Below are positions 28,221 to 38,627 of a stretch of DNA of 64,000 nt, one piece after another. Numbering within the stretch: the first letter of the stretch is position 1; the number at the start of each line of letters is the position of its first letter. The stretch lies in contig NZ_JACOGF010000001.1 in the NCBI RefSeq assembly GCF_014284335.1, forward strand, positions 372,001-436,000, written 5' to 3'. Below the pieces are notes generated by a model. That model was not told where the DNA came from, did no database searches, and worked only from the letters and a program-made list of their open reading frames with translations. This stretch comes from Undibacterium hunanense (GTDB lineage Bacteria > Pseudomonadota > Gammaproteobacteria > Burkholderiales > Burkholderiaceae_D). Made by a program: the position numbers and the translations under genes.

Positions 28221-29813
28221 TCACTCCCATTCAATCGTCGCAGGCGGTTTGCCTGAGATGTCGTACACGACGCGGTTGATGCCGCGTACTTCGTTGATGA
28301 TGCGGTTGGATACTTTTCCCAGCAGTTCATGCGGCAGGTGTGCCCAGTGGGCGGTCATGAAATCCTGGGTTTGTACAGCGCGCAGGGCGACGACGTATTC
28401 GTAGGTGCGGCCATCGCCCATCACGCCGACGGATTTAACTGGCAAGAATACGGCAAAGGCCTGGCTGGTGGCGTCGTACCAGCTTTGCGGTTTTTCTGCA
28501 TGCGGGTCAACGAAGTTGCTGCGCAGTTCTTCGATGAAGATGGCGTCGGCACGGCGCAGCAGGTCGGCAAATTCTTTCTTCACTTCACCCAGGATACGCA
28601 CGCCCAGACCGGGGCCAGGGAAAGGATGACGGTACACCATGCTGTGCGGCAGGCCAAGGGCAACGCCCAGCTTGCGTACTTCGTCCTTGAACAATTCGCG
28701 CAGGGGTTCCAGCAGTTTCAAGTTCAGGGTATCTGGCAAGCCGCCAACGTTGTGATGGCTCTTGATGGTGTGTGAGCCTTTTTTGCCTTTGCCGGCACTT
28801 TCGATGACGTCAGGGTAAATCGTGCCCTGGGCCAGCCATTTGGCATTGCTCAGTTTGCCGGATTCTACCTGGAAGACTTCGACAAATTCGCGGCCTATGA
28901 TCTTGCGTTTGGCTTCCGGATCAGTGACGCCGGCCAGGTGGCCCATGAATTGCGCAGTTGCATCAACATGGATGACTTTGACACCCAGGTTGTTGGCAAA
29001 CATTTCCATGACCATCTTGCCTTCATCCAGTCGCAACAGACCGTGATCAACAAATACGCAAGTCAGCTTGTCGCCAATGGCACGATGGATCAGGGCTGCG
29101 GCAACACTGCTGTCGACACCGCCAGACAGGCCAAGAATGACTTCATCGTCGCCCACTTGGGCACGTATTGAAGCAACTGCTTCGGCGATGTAGTCAGGCA
29201 TGTTCCAGTCGGATTTGCAGCCGCAGATTTCGTGCACGAAACGGCCAAGTATGGCTTCGCCTTGCAAGGTGTGCGTAACTTCGGGATGGAACTGTACGGC
29301 GTAAAAACGACGGTCTTCATCTGCCATTGCCGCGATCGGGCAATTGTCTGTGGATGCCATCAGCTTGAAGCCCGGTGGCATGTCATTGACCTTGTCGCCA
29401 TGGCTCATCCATACCTTGAGCATGCCGTGACCTTCTGGCGTGACAAAATCATTGATGTCTTTGAACAGGGCTGTATGGCCACGGGCGCGGACTTCGGCGT
29501 AACCGAATTCACGCACATGACCATTTTCAACCTTGCCGCCCAGTTGTTCGGCCATGGTCTGCATGCCGTAACAAATACCCAGTACCGGCACACCGGCATC
29601 AAACACGGCCATCGGCGCGCGCGGGGTATCGCCTTCTGTCACGCTGCTGGGGCCGCCAGACAGGATGATGCCGGCAGCGCCATAGTTGCGAATGAATTCA
29701 TCGCTGACGTCATACGGATGCACTTCAGAAAAAACACCTGCATCACGTACGCGACGGGCGATCAGTTGCGTGACCTGGGAACCAAAATCGAGGATAAGAA
29801 TTTTAGAATGCAT
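28221..29813 (-). CDS. guaA: GMP synthase (glutamine-hydrolysing)
   Basis: GuaA aminates XMP to GMP using glutamine and ATP. The 530-residue protein has the class I amidotransferase domain (Cys in GICYGMQTM near residue 84; FHPEVTHT with the His-Glu pair near 180). The ATP-pyrophosphatase loop [14 protein letters not shown] is near 229, and the dimerisation domain ends in KPPATIEWE. It begins only 3 bp after the GGDEF-protein stop and ends at a clear terminator, so it is the last gene of the guaB unit. Confidence 0.98.
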   Translation of the reverse strand: MHSKILILDFGSQVTQLIARRVRDAGVFSEVHPYDVSDEFIRNYGAAGIILSGGPSSVTEGDTPRAPMAVFDAGVPVLGICYGMQTMAEQLGGKVENGHVREFGYAEVRARGHTALFKDINDFVTPEGHGMLKVWMSHGDKVNDMPPGFKLMASTDNCPIAAMADEDRRFYAVQFHPEVTHTLQGEAILGRFVHEICGCKSDWNMPDYIAEAVASIRAQVGDDEVILGLSGGVDSSVAAALIHRAIGDKLTCVFVDHGLLRLDEGKMVMEMFANNLGVKVIHVDATAQFMGHLAGVTDPEAKRKIIGREFVEVFQVESGKLSNAKWLAQGTIYPDVIESAGKGKKGSHTIKSHHNVGGLPDTLNLKLLEPLRELFKDEVRKLGVALGLPHSMVYRHPFPGPGLGVRILGEVKKEFADLLRRADAIFIEELRSNFVDPHAEKPQSWYDATSQAFAVFLPVKSVGVMGDGRTYEYVVALRAVQTQDFMTAHWAHLPHELLGKVSNRIINEVRGINRVVYDISGKPPATIEWE

Positions 29814-29816
29814 AAC

Positions 29817-30866
29817 TCAAATTATCATGTCAGGTTGTGCAGGCCTGGCCTGAACAACACAATTGTTTCCTGCATTTCTGGCTGAAAGCAGGGCTTTTTC
29901 TGCAAGGCTGATTAATGCTTCCGGTTCGGCATCCGGAAATAAATCGGTACAGGCGGTGCCTGCACTGATGGTCAGCGAGGTTTCTTTATGATTCACAACT
30001 TCAGGGTGCATCATGACGGAAGAACGAATTCTTTCTGCAACGGCAGTAACCACCAGATGCGATGCGCCCGGCAATACAACCAGCAGCAAGTCAGTACCAA
30101 AACGCCCCATGGCATCAAACGGGCGCACACAGGAACGTACGCGGCTGACGGTCTTGACCAGCATCATGTCGGTAACGGCAATGCCTTCTGATACGCGCAG
30201 GTTTTCCATCTGGTCCAGGCTGGCGATAAGCAGGGCCAGGGGTTTTTCTGCCTTGGAGCAGCGCTCCATTTCTATCTTGAGCGAACGAATGATGGCAGTT
30301 TTATTCCAGGTTCCCAGCAAGGGGTCAATTAGGGAATCGCGCTTGAGGCTGCGGTTTTGCTTGATGACTTCCAGCTGATTCAGGTACAGGGCATCAAACG
30401 CCAATTCACGCTCTATCATGGCGGCGATGTCGCTGAAGATCTGTCGTTCGTCGTCACCCAGCGTACGCGGCTCATAATCCACCAGCATGACACTACCGAT
30501 CAGATGGCCGGTATAGTCGTAAATGGGATGTGCCGCAAAAAACCGTAGAAATGGCGCACCGACCACCAGCCCATGCTTGCCCAGTTCTTCATGCAGACGC
30601 AGGTCATGAATTTCCAGCAAATCATCGGTGAAGTTGAAGGCATCACAAAACATGGCTTCCACACTGGTGATGGAACGTTCGGCAAAGTCAAAGCGCTTTG
30701 ACAGATTACCTAAACTGACAAAGCAGTTTGCAACCCCGAACATATTGATGCCCAGACGCTCGAAGCGTGCAAGACGGACATCAATTTTTTCAGATACCAT
30801 GCGCTCGAATCCCGAATTGACACGCGCCGATGTCGTTGGACTGGATCGATCTAGGGGCGATGACAT
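29817..30866 (-). CDS. GAF + degenerate GGDEF domain protein
   Basis: This 349-residue protein has an N-terminal GAF sensor domain (residues ~18-165; LRFFAAHPIYDYTGHLIGS and MLVDYEP) and a C-terminal diguanylate-cyclase-like domain (DPLLGTWNK near 183). The signature GGDEF is replaced by GTDLL (in GRFGTDLLLVVLPG, near 275), losing the catalytic Glu. It is therefore unlikely to make cyclic di-GMP and may be a GTP- or ligand-sensing protein. There is a strong AGGAG at its start. It lies 37 bp after guaB and 3 bp before guaA, hence in the GMP-biosynthesis operon. Confidence 0.85.
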   Translation of the reverse strand: MSSPLDRSSPTTSARVNSGFERMVSEKIDVRLARFERLGINMFGVANCFVSLGNLSKRFDFAERSITSVEAMFCDAFNFTDDLLEIHDLRLHEELGKHGLVVGAPFLRFFAAHPIYDYTGHLIGSVMLVDYEPRTLGDDERQIFSDIAAMIERELAFDALYLNQLEVIKQNRSLKRDSLIDPLLGTWNKTAIIRSLKIEMERCSKAEKPLALLIASLDQMENLRVSEGIAVTDMMLVKTVSRVRSCVRPFDAMGRFGTDLLLVVLPGASHLVVTAVAERIRSSVMMHPEVVNHKETSLTISAGTACTDLFPDAEPEALISLAEKALLSARNAGNNCVVQARPAQPDMII

Positions 30867-30903
30867 ACTCGTCTCCTGGTACCGTCAATTCGGGGAATAT
30901 GCA

Positions 30904-32391
<1,488 letters not shown>

Positions 32392-32468
32392 TTATACAGA
32401 AAACTTGCGGAATCGTCTTGCTACGTGTAAAACTCTTGAATAATCAAGTGTTTTTAAGAAAGCTGCTT

Positions 32469-32969
32469 ATGTCAATTTCACGCATTGCCCTGCCCCTCGT
32501 TCTCGCTCTTGCCTGCGCCGCCGCTCATGCTCAATACGTGTGGCTGGACGAAAAAGGCAACAAACAATTCTCGGATAAACCACCTCCGATTTCAGTGCCA
32601 AAGAATAAAATCATCAAAGCACCGAATATGAGCGGCAAGCCAGCACCAACTGCCGATGCAGCGCCTGCGTCTGCTGCCGCGGATGATGCAAGCAAGCTGA
32701 CAAAGCCGGTGACTACCGCCAGCAAGAATGAAGATTACAACAAGCGCAAAGCCGAACAGGCAGAAAAAGATAAAAAAGCCGAAGATGAAAAGCAGTCTGC
32801 TGCTGCCAAGGCCAAAAACTGTGAACGTGCACGTACTTATCAGCAAAACCTGGAATCTGGCGTCCGTGTTGCCAATGTAGACAAGAATGGCGAACGCAAT
32901 TTTATGGATGACGCCCAGCGCAATCAGGAATTGGCTGACGTCAAGAAAACTTTGGCAGATTGCAAATAA
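32469..32969 (+). CDS. Exported DUF4124 domain protein
   Basis: This 166-residue protein has a signal peptide (MSISRIALPLVLALACAAAHA) and an N-terminal DUF4124 motif (QYVWLDEKGNKQFSDKPP), a small periplasmic domain of unknown function. A low-complexity Ala/Lys/Glu helix and a C-terminal part with two Cys follow. The ATG at 32469 gives the proper signal peptide; the frame is open 17 codons further upstream. It is transcribed divergently from guaB. Confidence 0.8.
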   Translation: MSISRIALPLVLALACAAAHAQYVWLDEKGNKQFSDKPPPISVPKNKIIKAPNMSGKPAPTADAAPASAAADDASKLTKPVTTASKNEDYNKRKAEQAEKDKKAEDEKQSAAAKAKNCERARTYQQNLESGVRVANVDKNGERNFMDDAQRNQELADVKKTLADCK

Positions 32970-33008
32970 GCCATTAATACGCTGCCAACCGGCTAAATAT
33001 CAGACTAT

Positions 33009-33040
33009 CAGACGCGGGCTTAAGCCTTCGTCTGTTTTTT
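33009..33040 (+). terminator. Terminator after the DUF4124 gene
   Basis: CAGACG/CGTCTG arms enclose the palindrome GGCTTAAGCC and are followed by six T. It overlaps the last codons of the convergent rnfH gene. Confidence 0.85.
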
Positions 33041-33316
33041 CGCCCGGCGACGGCGTGCTTCCATGGGGTCGGCAACCAGAGGGCGGTAAATTTCTACCCT
33101 GTCACCTGGATGCAAATGCGCATCCAGGGTCTTTAGTTTGCCAAAAACGCCGACTTTAAAGATGTTGACATCAATTTCAGGATGCAGCTGCATGATGCCG
33201 CTTTGCTGTATGACCTGTATCAGGGTAGCCTGGGGATCCACCAGAACATCCAGCAGACTGATTGTGGATGTGCTGGCATAACAGACCTGCACCGCCATAC
33301 TGGCCTGGTCAGCCAT
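33020..33316 (-). CDS. RnfH/RatB family ubiquitin-like protein
   Basis: This small beta-grasp protein (about 98 residues; MADQASMAVQVCYAS start) has the RnfH/UPF0125 features GVFGKLKTLDAHLHPGDRVEIYRPL and a basic C-terminal tail RRRRAKK. The ATG at 33316 overlaps the ratA stop by 8 bp; the frame open to 33385 lies inside ratA. Its function is not established. It is classically paired with RatA. Confidence 0.88.
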   Translation of the reverse strand: MADQASMAVQVCYASTSTISLLDVLVDPQATLIQVIQQSGIMQLHPEIDVNIFKVGVFGKLKTLDAHLHPGDRVEIYRPLVADPMEARRRRAKKQTKA

Positions 33317-33740
33317 ACAAAGCCTCGGCACGGGTGCAGAAAGAATCGACAAAGCTGTTGGCGATCTTGGAAAATACAGGGCCAATCAGGTGTTCCAGCA
33401 ATTTGCTGGAAAACTCATAATTGAGATCAAATTCGATTTTGCAAGCATCTGCTCTCAGTTCCGTGAACTTCCAGCAACCAGATAATTGCCTGAAAGGCCC
33501 TTCGACCAAGTTCATTTGCATCAGATGGGGACGCTGGTTATTGTTTTTCGTTGTAAACTGCTGCTTAATACCATGATAATTAATGGCAAGGGTGGCAACC
33601 AGTTCCTGTCCGGTGCGCTCTACGACACGCACCTCACCACACCAGGGCAGGAATTGCGGATATTTTTCGACATCGTCGACCAGGGCAAACATTTGCTCCG
33701 CACTGTAAGCCACAAAAACTGTTTTATGCACGACTGCCAT
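33309..33740 (-). CDS. ratA: RatA / Coq10-like START-domain protein
   Basis: This 143-residue SRPBCC/Coq10 domain protein contains VFVAYSAEQMFALVDDVEKY and FLPWCGEV, the family signature. Family members bind hydrophobic molecules such as ubiquinone. E. coli RatA was described as inhibiting 70S assembly. I chose the ATG at 33740, which matches the usual N-terminus; the open frame to 33836 enters the divergent promoter region. It pairs with rnfH and is divergent from smpB, the usual betaproteobacterial arrangement. Confidence 0.9.
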   Translation of the reverse strand: MAVVHKTVFVAYSAEQMFALVDDVEKYPQFLPWCGEVRVVERTGQELVATLAINYHGIKQQFTTKNNNQRPHLMQMNLVEGPFRQLSGCWKFTELRADACKIEFDLNYEFSSKLLEHLIGPVFSKIANSFVDSFCTRAEALYG

Positions 33741-33851
33741 CAAGAAGAACCATTTGGTAGAATCACAGGTTCGCATTTTAACCGAGTCATTGCAGGGATC
33801 GAAACGCATTCCACTGTTTCTTTGCCCTGAGATCACCTATTTTCATCCTAC

Positions 33852-34301
33852 ATGAGCATTGCTGATAATAAAAAAGCATTCCACGATTATTTTATCGAGG
33901 AACAATTCGAAGCCGGTGTCGTCCTGCAAGGCTGGGAAGTCAAGGCCATACGCGCAGGCCGTGCGCAGCTGAAAGAAGCGTACGTCATCGTCAAGAATGG
34001 CGAAATTTTTCTTTTCGGCGCCCATATTGGCGCCCTGCCGACGGCATCCACCCACATACATCCCGATTCTGTCCGGACACGTAAATTATTGTTAAATGCG
34101 GCAGAAATTAACAAGCTGATAGGCAAAGTGGAGCGTTCTGGCTACACCATGGTGCCGCTCAACCTGCATTACAGCAAAGGCTACATCAAATGTCAGATCG
34201 GCCTGGCCAAAGGTAAAAAGCAGCACGACAAGCGCGATACCGAGAAAGAAAAAGACTGGCAGCGTGAGCAACAAAAAATCATGAAGCAGAACCGTCGCTA
34301 A
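33852..34301 (+). CDS. smpB: SsrA-binding protein SmpB
   Basis: SmpB binds tmRNA for trans-translation on stalled ribosomes. The 149-residue protein has the OB-fold motif [22 protein letters not shown] and [13 protein letters not shown]. The basic C-terminal tail ([19 protein letters not shown]) enters the mRNA channel. No tmRNA gene is seen nearby. Confidence 0.97.
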   Translation: MSIADNKKAFHDYFIEEQFEAGVVLQGWEVKAIRAGRAQLKEAYVIVKNGEIFLFGAHIGALPTASTHIHPDSVRTRKLLLNAAEINKLIGKVERSGYTMVPLNLHYSKGYIKCQIGLAKGKKQHDKRDTEKEKDWQREQQKIMKQNRR

Positions 34302-34373
34302 AATTATTTAGCTGATTTAGATGATTTGGCTGGTTTGATTGAACGGCTGCTGCGGCCGGATTACCTGGCTTGA

Positions 34374-34748
34374 TTAGCGAACGGGGGCATACAGTTCATG
34401 CCCTGCGTCCTGTATCTGGCGACGCAAGGCGCGTCGTTCATCGGGGGTCAGGCGATTACCCTTTTGTGCACTGTCGGCGCGGCCACAGGCATGCTCGCCA
34501 TCACGCTGCGCGTCACTGCAGCTATCGAGTAAACGATTCTGGTTAAGCTGCTTGCTCAACTGGCGTTCACGCTGTTTGTTGAGTAGCTCTTCCTTGCGGG
34601 CAAGCTCATCTTTACGCTGCGCATCACCGCCATTAAACCGGTTCCAGAATCCACCGCCATTGTTGGCCCGACCATTGTCCGCCATTGCTCCCGCCGTCAA
34701 TGACAGCGACAACAGTAAGACAGAAATTTTCAAGTACGGTATATTCAT
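34374..34748 (-). CDS. Small exported protein of unknown function
   Basis: This 124-residue protein has a signal peptide (MNIPYLKISVLLLSLSLTAG, cleaved at AMA-DN). A Gly/Asn-rich segment, a charged helix and two Cys (CSDAQRDGEHAC) follow, ending in LTPDERRALRRQIQDAGHEL. The ending is common to short periplasmic proteins of Burkholderiales that I cannot assign. It is divergent from ompR and convergent with smpB. Confidence 0.7.
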   Translation of the reverse strand: MNIPYLKISVLLLSLSLTAGAMADNGRANNGGGFWNRFNGGDAQRKDELARKEELLNKQRERQLSKQLNQNRLLDSCSDAQRDGEHACGRADSAQKGNRLTPDERRALRRQIQDAGHELYAPVR

Positions 34749-35005
34749 TGCCTAGTTTGCTTACCAAAAGCGATTGCCTAATAATTGAACGACTAAAGAG
34801 ACAGAAAATTGATACGTAACAGCGACCAGAGAAAAGGTTGGTAATTTTATTCCCAAACTTGCATCTGATGCTAGTCAATTTGTCTGAATTCAGTTTACGA
34901 TAGCTGCAAGAATTCCGCTGTGGTATTCCGTAAAGTATGTAACAGTTTGTAATCCAGACAAGTATCTGTGTTTGCAAGCCTACTCGATGACAGTACTATA
35001 TTCAC

Positions 35006-35773
35006 ATGAACAATACGACACCCACACCAGACTCCGCAAACACCAACTCCAGTAGCCCAAAAGCAAAAATCCTGGTCGTTGACGACGATCTTCGCTTGCG
35101 TGATTTATTGCGCCGCTACCTGACCGAACAAGGCTTCCAGGTTGTCAGCGCAGAGAACGCCCAGGCCATGAATAAACTGTGGATACGTGAGCGTTACGAC
35201 ATGCTGGTGCTAGACCTGATGTTGCCCGGTGAAGATGGTCTGGCCATATGCCGCCGTCTGCGCGGCGCAGGCGACAAGACACCCATCATCATGCTCACCG
35301 CCAAGGGCGAGGAAGTGGACCGCATCATCGGCCTGGAGATGGGCGCAGATGATTACCTGCCCAAGCCTTTCAGCCCGCGTGAACTGGTCGCCCGCATCAA
35401 TGCCGTGCTGCGCCGCAAAACGCCGGATGAACTGCCAGGCGCGCCATCTGAAGGTCCGCAAAGTTTCGCCTTTGGTGATTTTGTGCTGGACCTGGGAACG
35501 CGCACCCTGAAAAAACAAAATGAAAACATCGCCCTCACCACTGGTGAGTTTTCGGTATTGAAAGTATTCGCACGCCATGCACGCCAGCCACTGTCACGCG
35601 AAAAGCTGATGGAACTGGCCAGGGGACGCGAATATGAAGTCTTTGATCGCAGCCTGGATGTACAGATTTCGCGCCTGCGCAAATTGATAGAACCTGACCC
35701 GGGCAATCCCCTCTACATACAGACTGTATGGGGACTGGGCTATGTATTCATACCGGATGGTCAGTCACATTAA
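35006..35773 (+). CDS. ompR: OmpR-family response regulator
   Basis: This 255-residue regulator has a receiver domain (acidic pair VDDDLRLRD, phospho-acceptor Asp in MLVLDLMLPGEDG, Lys in YLPKPFSP) and a winged-helix DNA-binding domain (residues ~150-250; VFDRSLDVQISRLRKLIE). A Ser/Thr/Asn-rich N-terminal tail of about 20 residues precedes the receiver. It is followed after 55 bp by the envZ-like kinase gene. It probably controls porins or other osmotic-response genes. Confidence 0.93.
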   Translation: MNNTTPTPDSANTNSSSPKAKILVVDDDLRLRDLLRRYLTEQGFQVVSAENAQAMNKLWIRERYDMLVLDLMLPGEDGLAICRRLRGAGDKTPIIMLTAKGEEVDRIIGLEMGADDYLPKPFSPRELVARINAVLRRKTPDELPGAPSEGPQSFAFGDFVLDLGTRTLKKQNENIALTTGEFSVLKVFARHARQPLSREKLMELARGREYEVFDRSLDVQISRLRKLIEPDPGNPLYIQTVWGLGYVFIPDGQSH

Positions 35774-35828
35774 GCTACAAATCTCTTTCTCATTTGCCTC
35801 TTTACTGTTGTTTTTAAGCCAAAACTGA

Positions 35829-37190
35829 ATGCACTCTTATTTGAACAGCCTGGAGTGGCTTAAGAGCGGATTGTTTTGGCGCACCTTCTTCATGCTGGCG
35901 CTGCTTGTCACCGCCAGCATGACGGCGTGGATGACCAATTTTCGCATACTGGAAACCACGCCCAGGGCGCAGCAGATGGCCGCGCAGATTGTTTCCATCG
36001 TTACCATTACCCGGGCAGCGCTGACCCACTCTGCACCAGAGAAGCGGCACCAGTTGCTGTCCGACCTGGCCAACAAGGAAGGCGTGCAAATTTATCTGCT
36101 GGAAGACAATGACCGCATCGAAGAACCGGATGCCACCAACTTCTTCCTCGAATCCAAGGCCATCATGCTCAGGGGCCTGGGGCCAGACACGCGCTTTGCC
36201 AGCAAGCTAAACGGCGTCAGTGGCTTCTGGATCAGCTTTGATATCGATGACGACCATTACTGGTTGCGCCTGGAACAAGAACGGCTGGACCCGCCTATCG
36301 GCCTGCAACTGTTCAGTTGGGCGATGGCAACCCTGTTCCTGACGCTGCTGGGTGCGGCTGTCATTTCCAAGCTGATCAATGACCCGCTGTCGCGCCTTAG
36401 CAATGCGGCACGCGCCATTGCCAAAGGTAAGCAACCGCCACCCTTGCCACAAAAAGGCCCGAAAGAAATACGCGAAACCAATCAGAGTTTCAACACCATG
36501 GTGGAAGATCTGGCCAGGATAGAAGCCGACCGCACCATCATTCTGGCAGGCATTTCGCATGACTTGCGCACGCCGCTGGCACGCATGCAACTGGAAGTTG
36601 AAATGGCCAACCTGAGCGCAGAATCCAGACACGGCATGCAATCTGACCTGCAACAAATGGATGCCATCATTGGTCAGTTTCTTGATTATGCCAAACCGCT
36701 GGACAAAGTCGAACTGGAAACCATCAATCTAAGCGAGGTCTTGCAGCAGATCATTGATGAAGCCTCGCGCTTTCAATACCTGCGCCTGCGCACCGCCATC
36801 ACGCCTGATCTGTTCATCAGTGGCAACATGATAGAAGTCCGGCGGCTATTCAATAACCTGATAGAAAACGCCTGCCGCTATGGCAAAACTGCAGGCGCAC
36901 CGATCACGACACTGGACATCCAGTGCTCACGCAAAAGTAAAGACCGCAAGCACGGTATCCTGATCAGTTTTCGTGACCACGGTGCCGGTGTCGCCGAACA
37001 GGATCTGGCACGCCTGCTCAAGCCTTTTACCCGTGGTGATGCTTCACGCAGCCAGGCCAATGGCTCTGGCCTGGGCCTGGCGATTGTTGACCGCATCATC
37101 AAACGCCACAGTGGCAAGTTACGCATCTACAACCATCAGGAAGGTGGTTTTGTCATCGTGATTGCCTTACAGGAAGCCAAAGACACCTGA
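35829..37190 (+). CDS. envZ: EnvZ-like sensor histidine kinase
   Basis: This 453-residue membrane kinase has two membrane helices (residues ~15-35 and ~160-180) flanking a periplasmic domain of about 125 residues, then HAMP. The phospho-accepting His is in ISHDLRTPLARMQLE near residue 243. The ATP-binding N-box (NLIENACRYG), G1 (DHGAGV) and G2 (GSGLGLAIV) boxes are present. It is the partner of the upstream OmpR. The hydrophobic start MHSYLNSLEWLKSG is typical of betaproteobacterial EnvZ. Confidence 0.92.
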   Translation: MHSYLNSLEWLKSGLFWRTFFMLALLVTASMTAWMTNFRILETTPRAQQMAAQIVSIVTITRAALTHSAPEKRHQLLSDLANKEGVQIYLLEDNDRIEEPDATNFFLESKAIMLRGLGPDTRFASKLNGVSGFWISFDIDDDHYWLRLEQERLDPPIGLQLFSWAMATLFLTLLGAAVISKLINDPLSRLSNAARAIAKGKQPPPLPQKGPKEIRETNQSFNTMVEDLARIEADRTIILAGISHDLRTPLARMQLEVEMANLSAESRHGMQSDLQQMDAIIGQFLDYAKPLDKVELETINLSEVLQQIIDEASRFQYLRLRTAITPDLFISGNMIEVRRLFNNLIENACRYGKTAGAPITTLDIQCSRKSKDRKHGILISFRDHGAGVAEQDLARLLKPFTRGDASRSQANGSGLGLAIVDRIIKRHSGKLRIYNHQEGGFVIVIALQEAKDT

Positions 37191-37264
37191 GATATACCCA
37201 ACATGCAGGCAAGCACATAAGCAGCAAACTGGCTATGTGCCTGACGATGTACTTCTGTTGAAAA

Positions 37265-38608
37265 TCAGTGCGAGGCGGTATTGCGCACATCCTCCGCCAG
37301 CAAGGGCCCGTCATTGGCAGCCTCATCTGCCAGCGCGACCAGAGGATGTCGCTCCGGATACAGGTGTTTTTCTGCTGTTGCGGCATCAAAAGTCCCGGAC
37401 CATTTTGCAACGACAACAGTCGCCACGCTATTGCCTATCGTATTGCAGGTCGCAATCGCCATCGACATGAATCGATATACGCCGAAGATGACTGCCAGCC
37501 CCTCTACCGGCAAAATTCCAGTCGATGTCACGGTCGCAGCAAACACCACGAAAGAACCACCGGATACCGTTGCTGCACCCTTGGATGTCAGCAACATCAG
37601 CAACAGAATACCGATTTGCTGGTCCAGCGTGATAGGAACACCATATGCATGAGCAATGAACATCACGCCCATGGACATGAAAATGGATGTGCCATCAAGA
37701 TTGAAGGCATAGCCCGTAGGCAATACCAGGCCAACCGTTTGCTTGGCACAGCCAAGACGTTCAAGCTTGATCAGCAGACGAGGCAAGGCACTTTCTGACG
37801 AAGCCGTACCCAGCACAATGAATATCTCGTCCTTGATATAGCGCAGAAAACGCCACAGGCTGAATCCTGCCAGCCTGGCAATGGATCCCAGCACGATCAC
37901 CAGGAAAAGAATCACGACACCATAAAAACCCAGCACCAACTGCGCCAGCGCAACCAGAACTGCCGTGCCATTGCTGCCGACCGAATAGGCCACAGCGCCG
38001 AATGTTCCTATCGGTGCCAGTTTCATTACCAGGTTGATGAAGGAAAACAGCACTTCCGAGATGTAGCCAAGACCTGTATTTACCGCTTCCCGGCGTGTTT
38101 CAGGAATCGAAAGTATTCCTATACCGACCAACACGGCCAATACCACCACTTGCAGCAGTTCTCCCTTGGCGAAGGCACCAATAAAATTGTCTGGCACGAT
38201 ATGCATCATGAATGCCAGAAAACTCTGGGGTTCAGCCTTTGCCACTGCTGGCGGCACAGCACCCGAAGCAACCGGGCTCATATGACTGCCCAGCTCCAAC
38301 AGATTTCCAGCCAACAGCCCTACCATCAGTGCAATGGTCGATACGACTTCGAAATACACAATAGCGCGCCAGCCAACGCGACCAGCACTTTTAATATCAC
38401 CAGCCGAGGCTATCCCATGGACGATGGTCAGAAAAACCAGTGGTGCAACGCCAGCCTTGATCAGCGACAAAAACATGTCGCCCAGCAGTTTCAATTGCGC
38501 GGCAAATTTGGGGAACAGAAAGCCAACCGCAATGCCCAGCACCAGCGACAGCAAGACTTGCATGCCCAGTTTGTGATACCACGGTGTTTTTTTAGAAATA
38601 GATGTCAT
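37265..38608 (-). CDS. dctA: Dicarboxylate/amino acid:cation symporter (DctA-like)
   Basis: This 447-residue DAACS-family importer has about eight transmembrane segments. The motif ASSESALPRLL (near residue 270, the SxSSxxxLP-type hairpin) and LPTGYAFNLDGTSIFMS (near 300) are diagnostic for C4-dicarboxylate carriers of the DctA type. It starts with a very strong AAGGAGGAG and lies 19 bp after a fumarase-superfamily lyase gene with which it should be co-transcribed. The substrate is probably an organic acid or amino acid used or produced by that lyase. Confidence 0.88.
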   Translation of the reverse strand: MTSISKKTPWYHKLGMQVLLSLVLGIAVGFLFPKFAAQLKLLGDMFLSLIKAGVAPLVFLTIVHGIASAGDIKSAGRVGWRAIVYFEVVSTIALMVGLLAGNLLELGSHMSPVASGAVPPAVAKAEPQSFLAFMMHIVPDNFIGAFAKGELLQVVVLAVLVGIGILSIPETRREAVNTGLGYISEVLFSFINLVMKLAPIGTFGAVAYSVGSNGTAVLVALAQLVLGFYGVVILFLVIVLGSIARLAGFSLWRFLRYIKDEIFIVLGTASSESALPRLLIKLERLGCAKQTVGLVLPTGYAFNLDGTSIFMSMGVMFIAHAYGVPITLDQQIGILLLMLLTSKGAATVSGGSFVVFAATVTSTGILPVEGLAVIFGVYRFMSMAIATCNTIGNSVATVVVAKWSGTFDAATAEKHLYPERHPLVALADEAANDGPLLAEDVRNTASH

Positions 38609-38627
38609 TATGTCTCCTCCTTATTGA

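Noticed and set aside
34302..35005. tmRNA gene near smpB
   Set aside because: No tRNA-like ends or ANDENYALAA-type tag coding was found around smpB.
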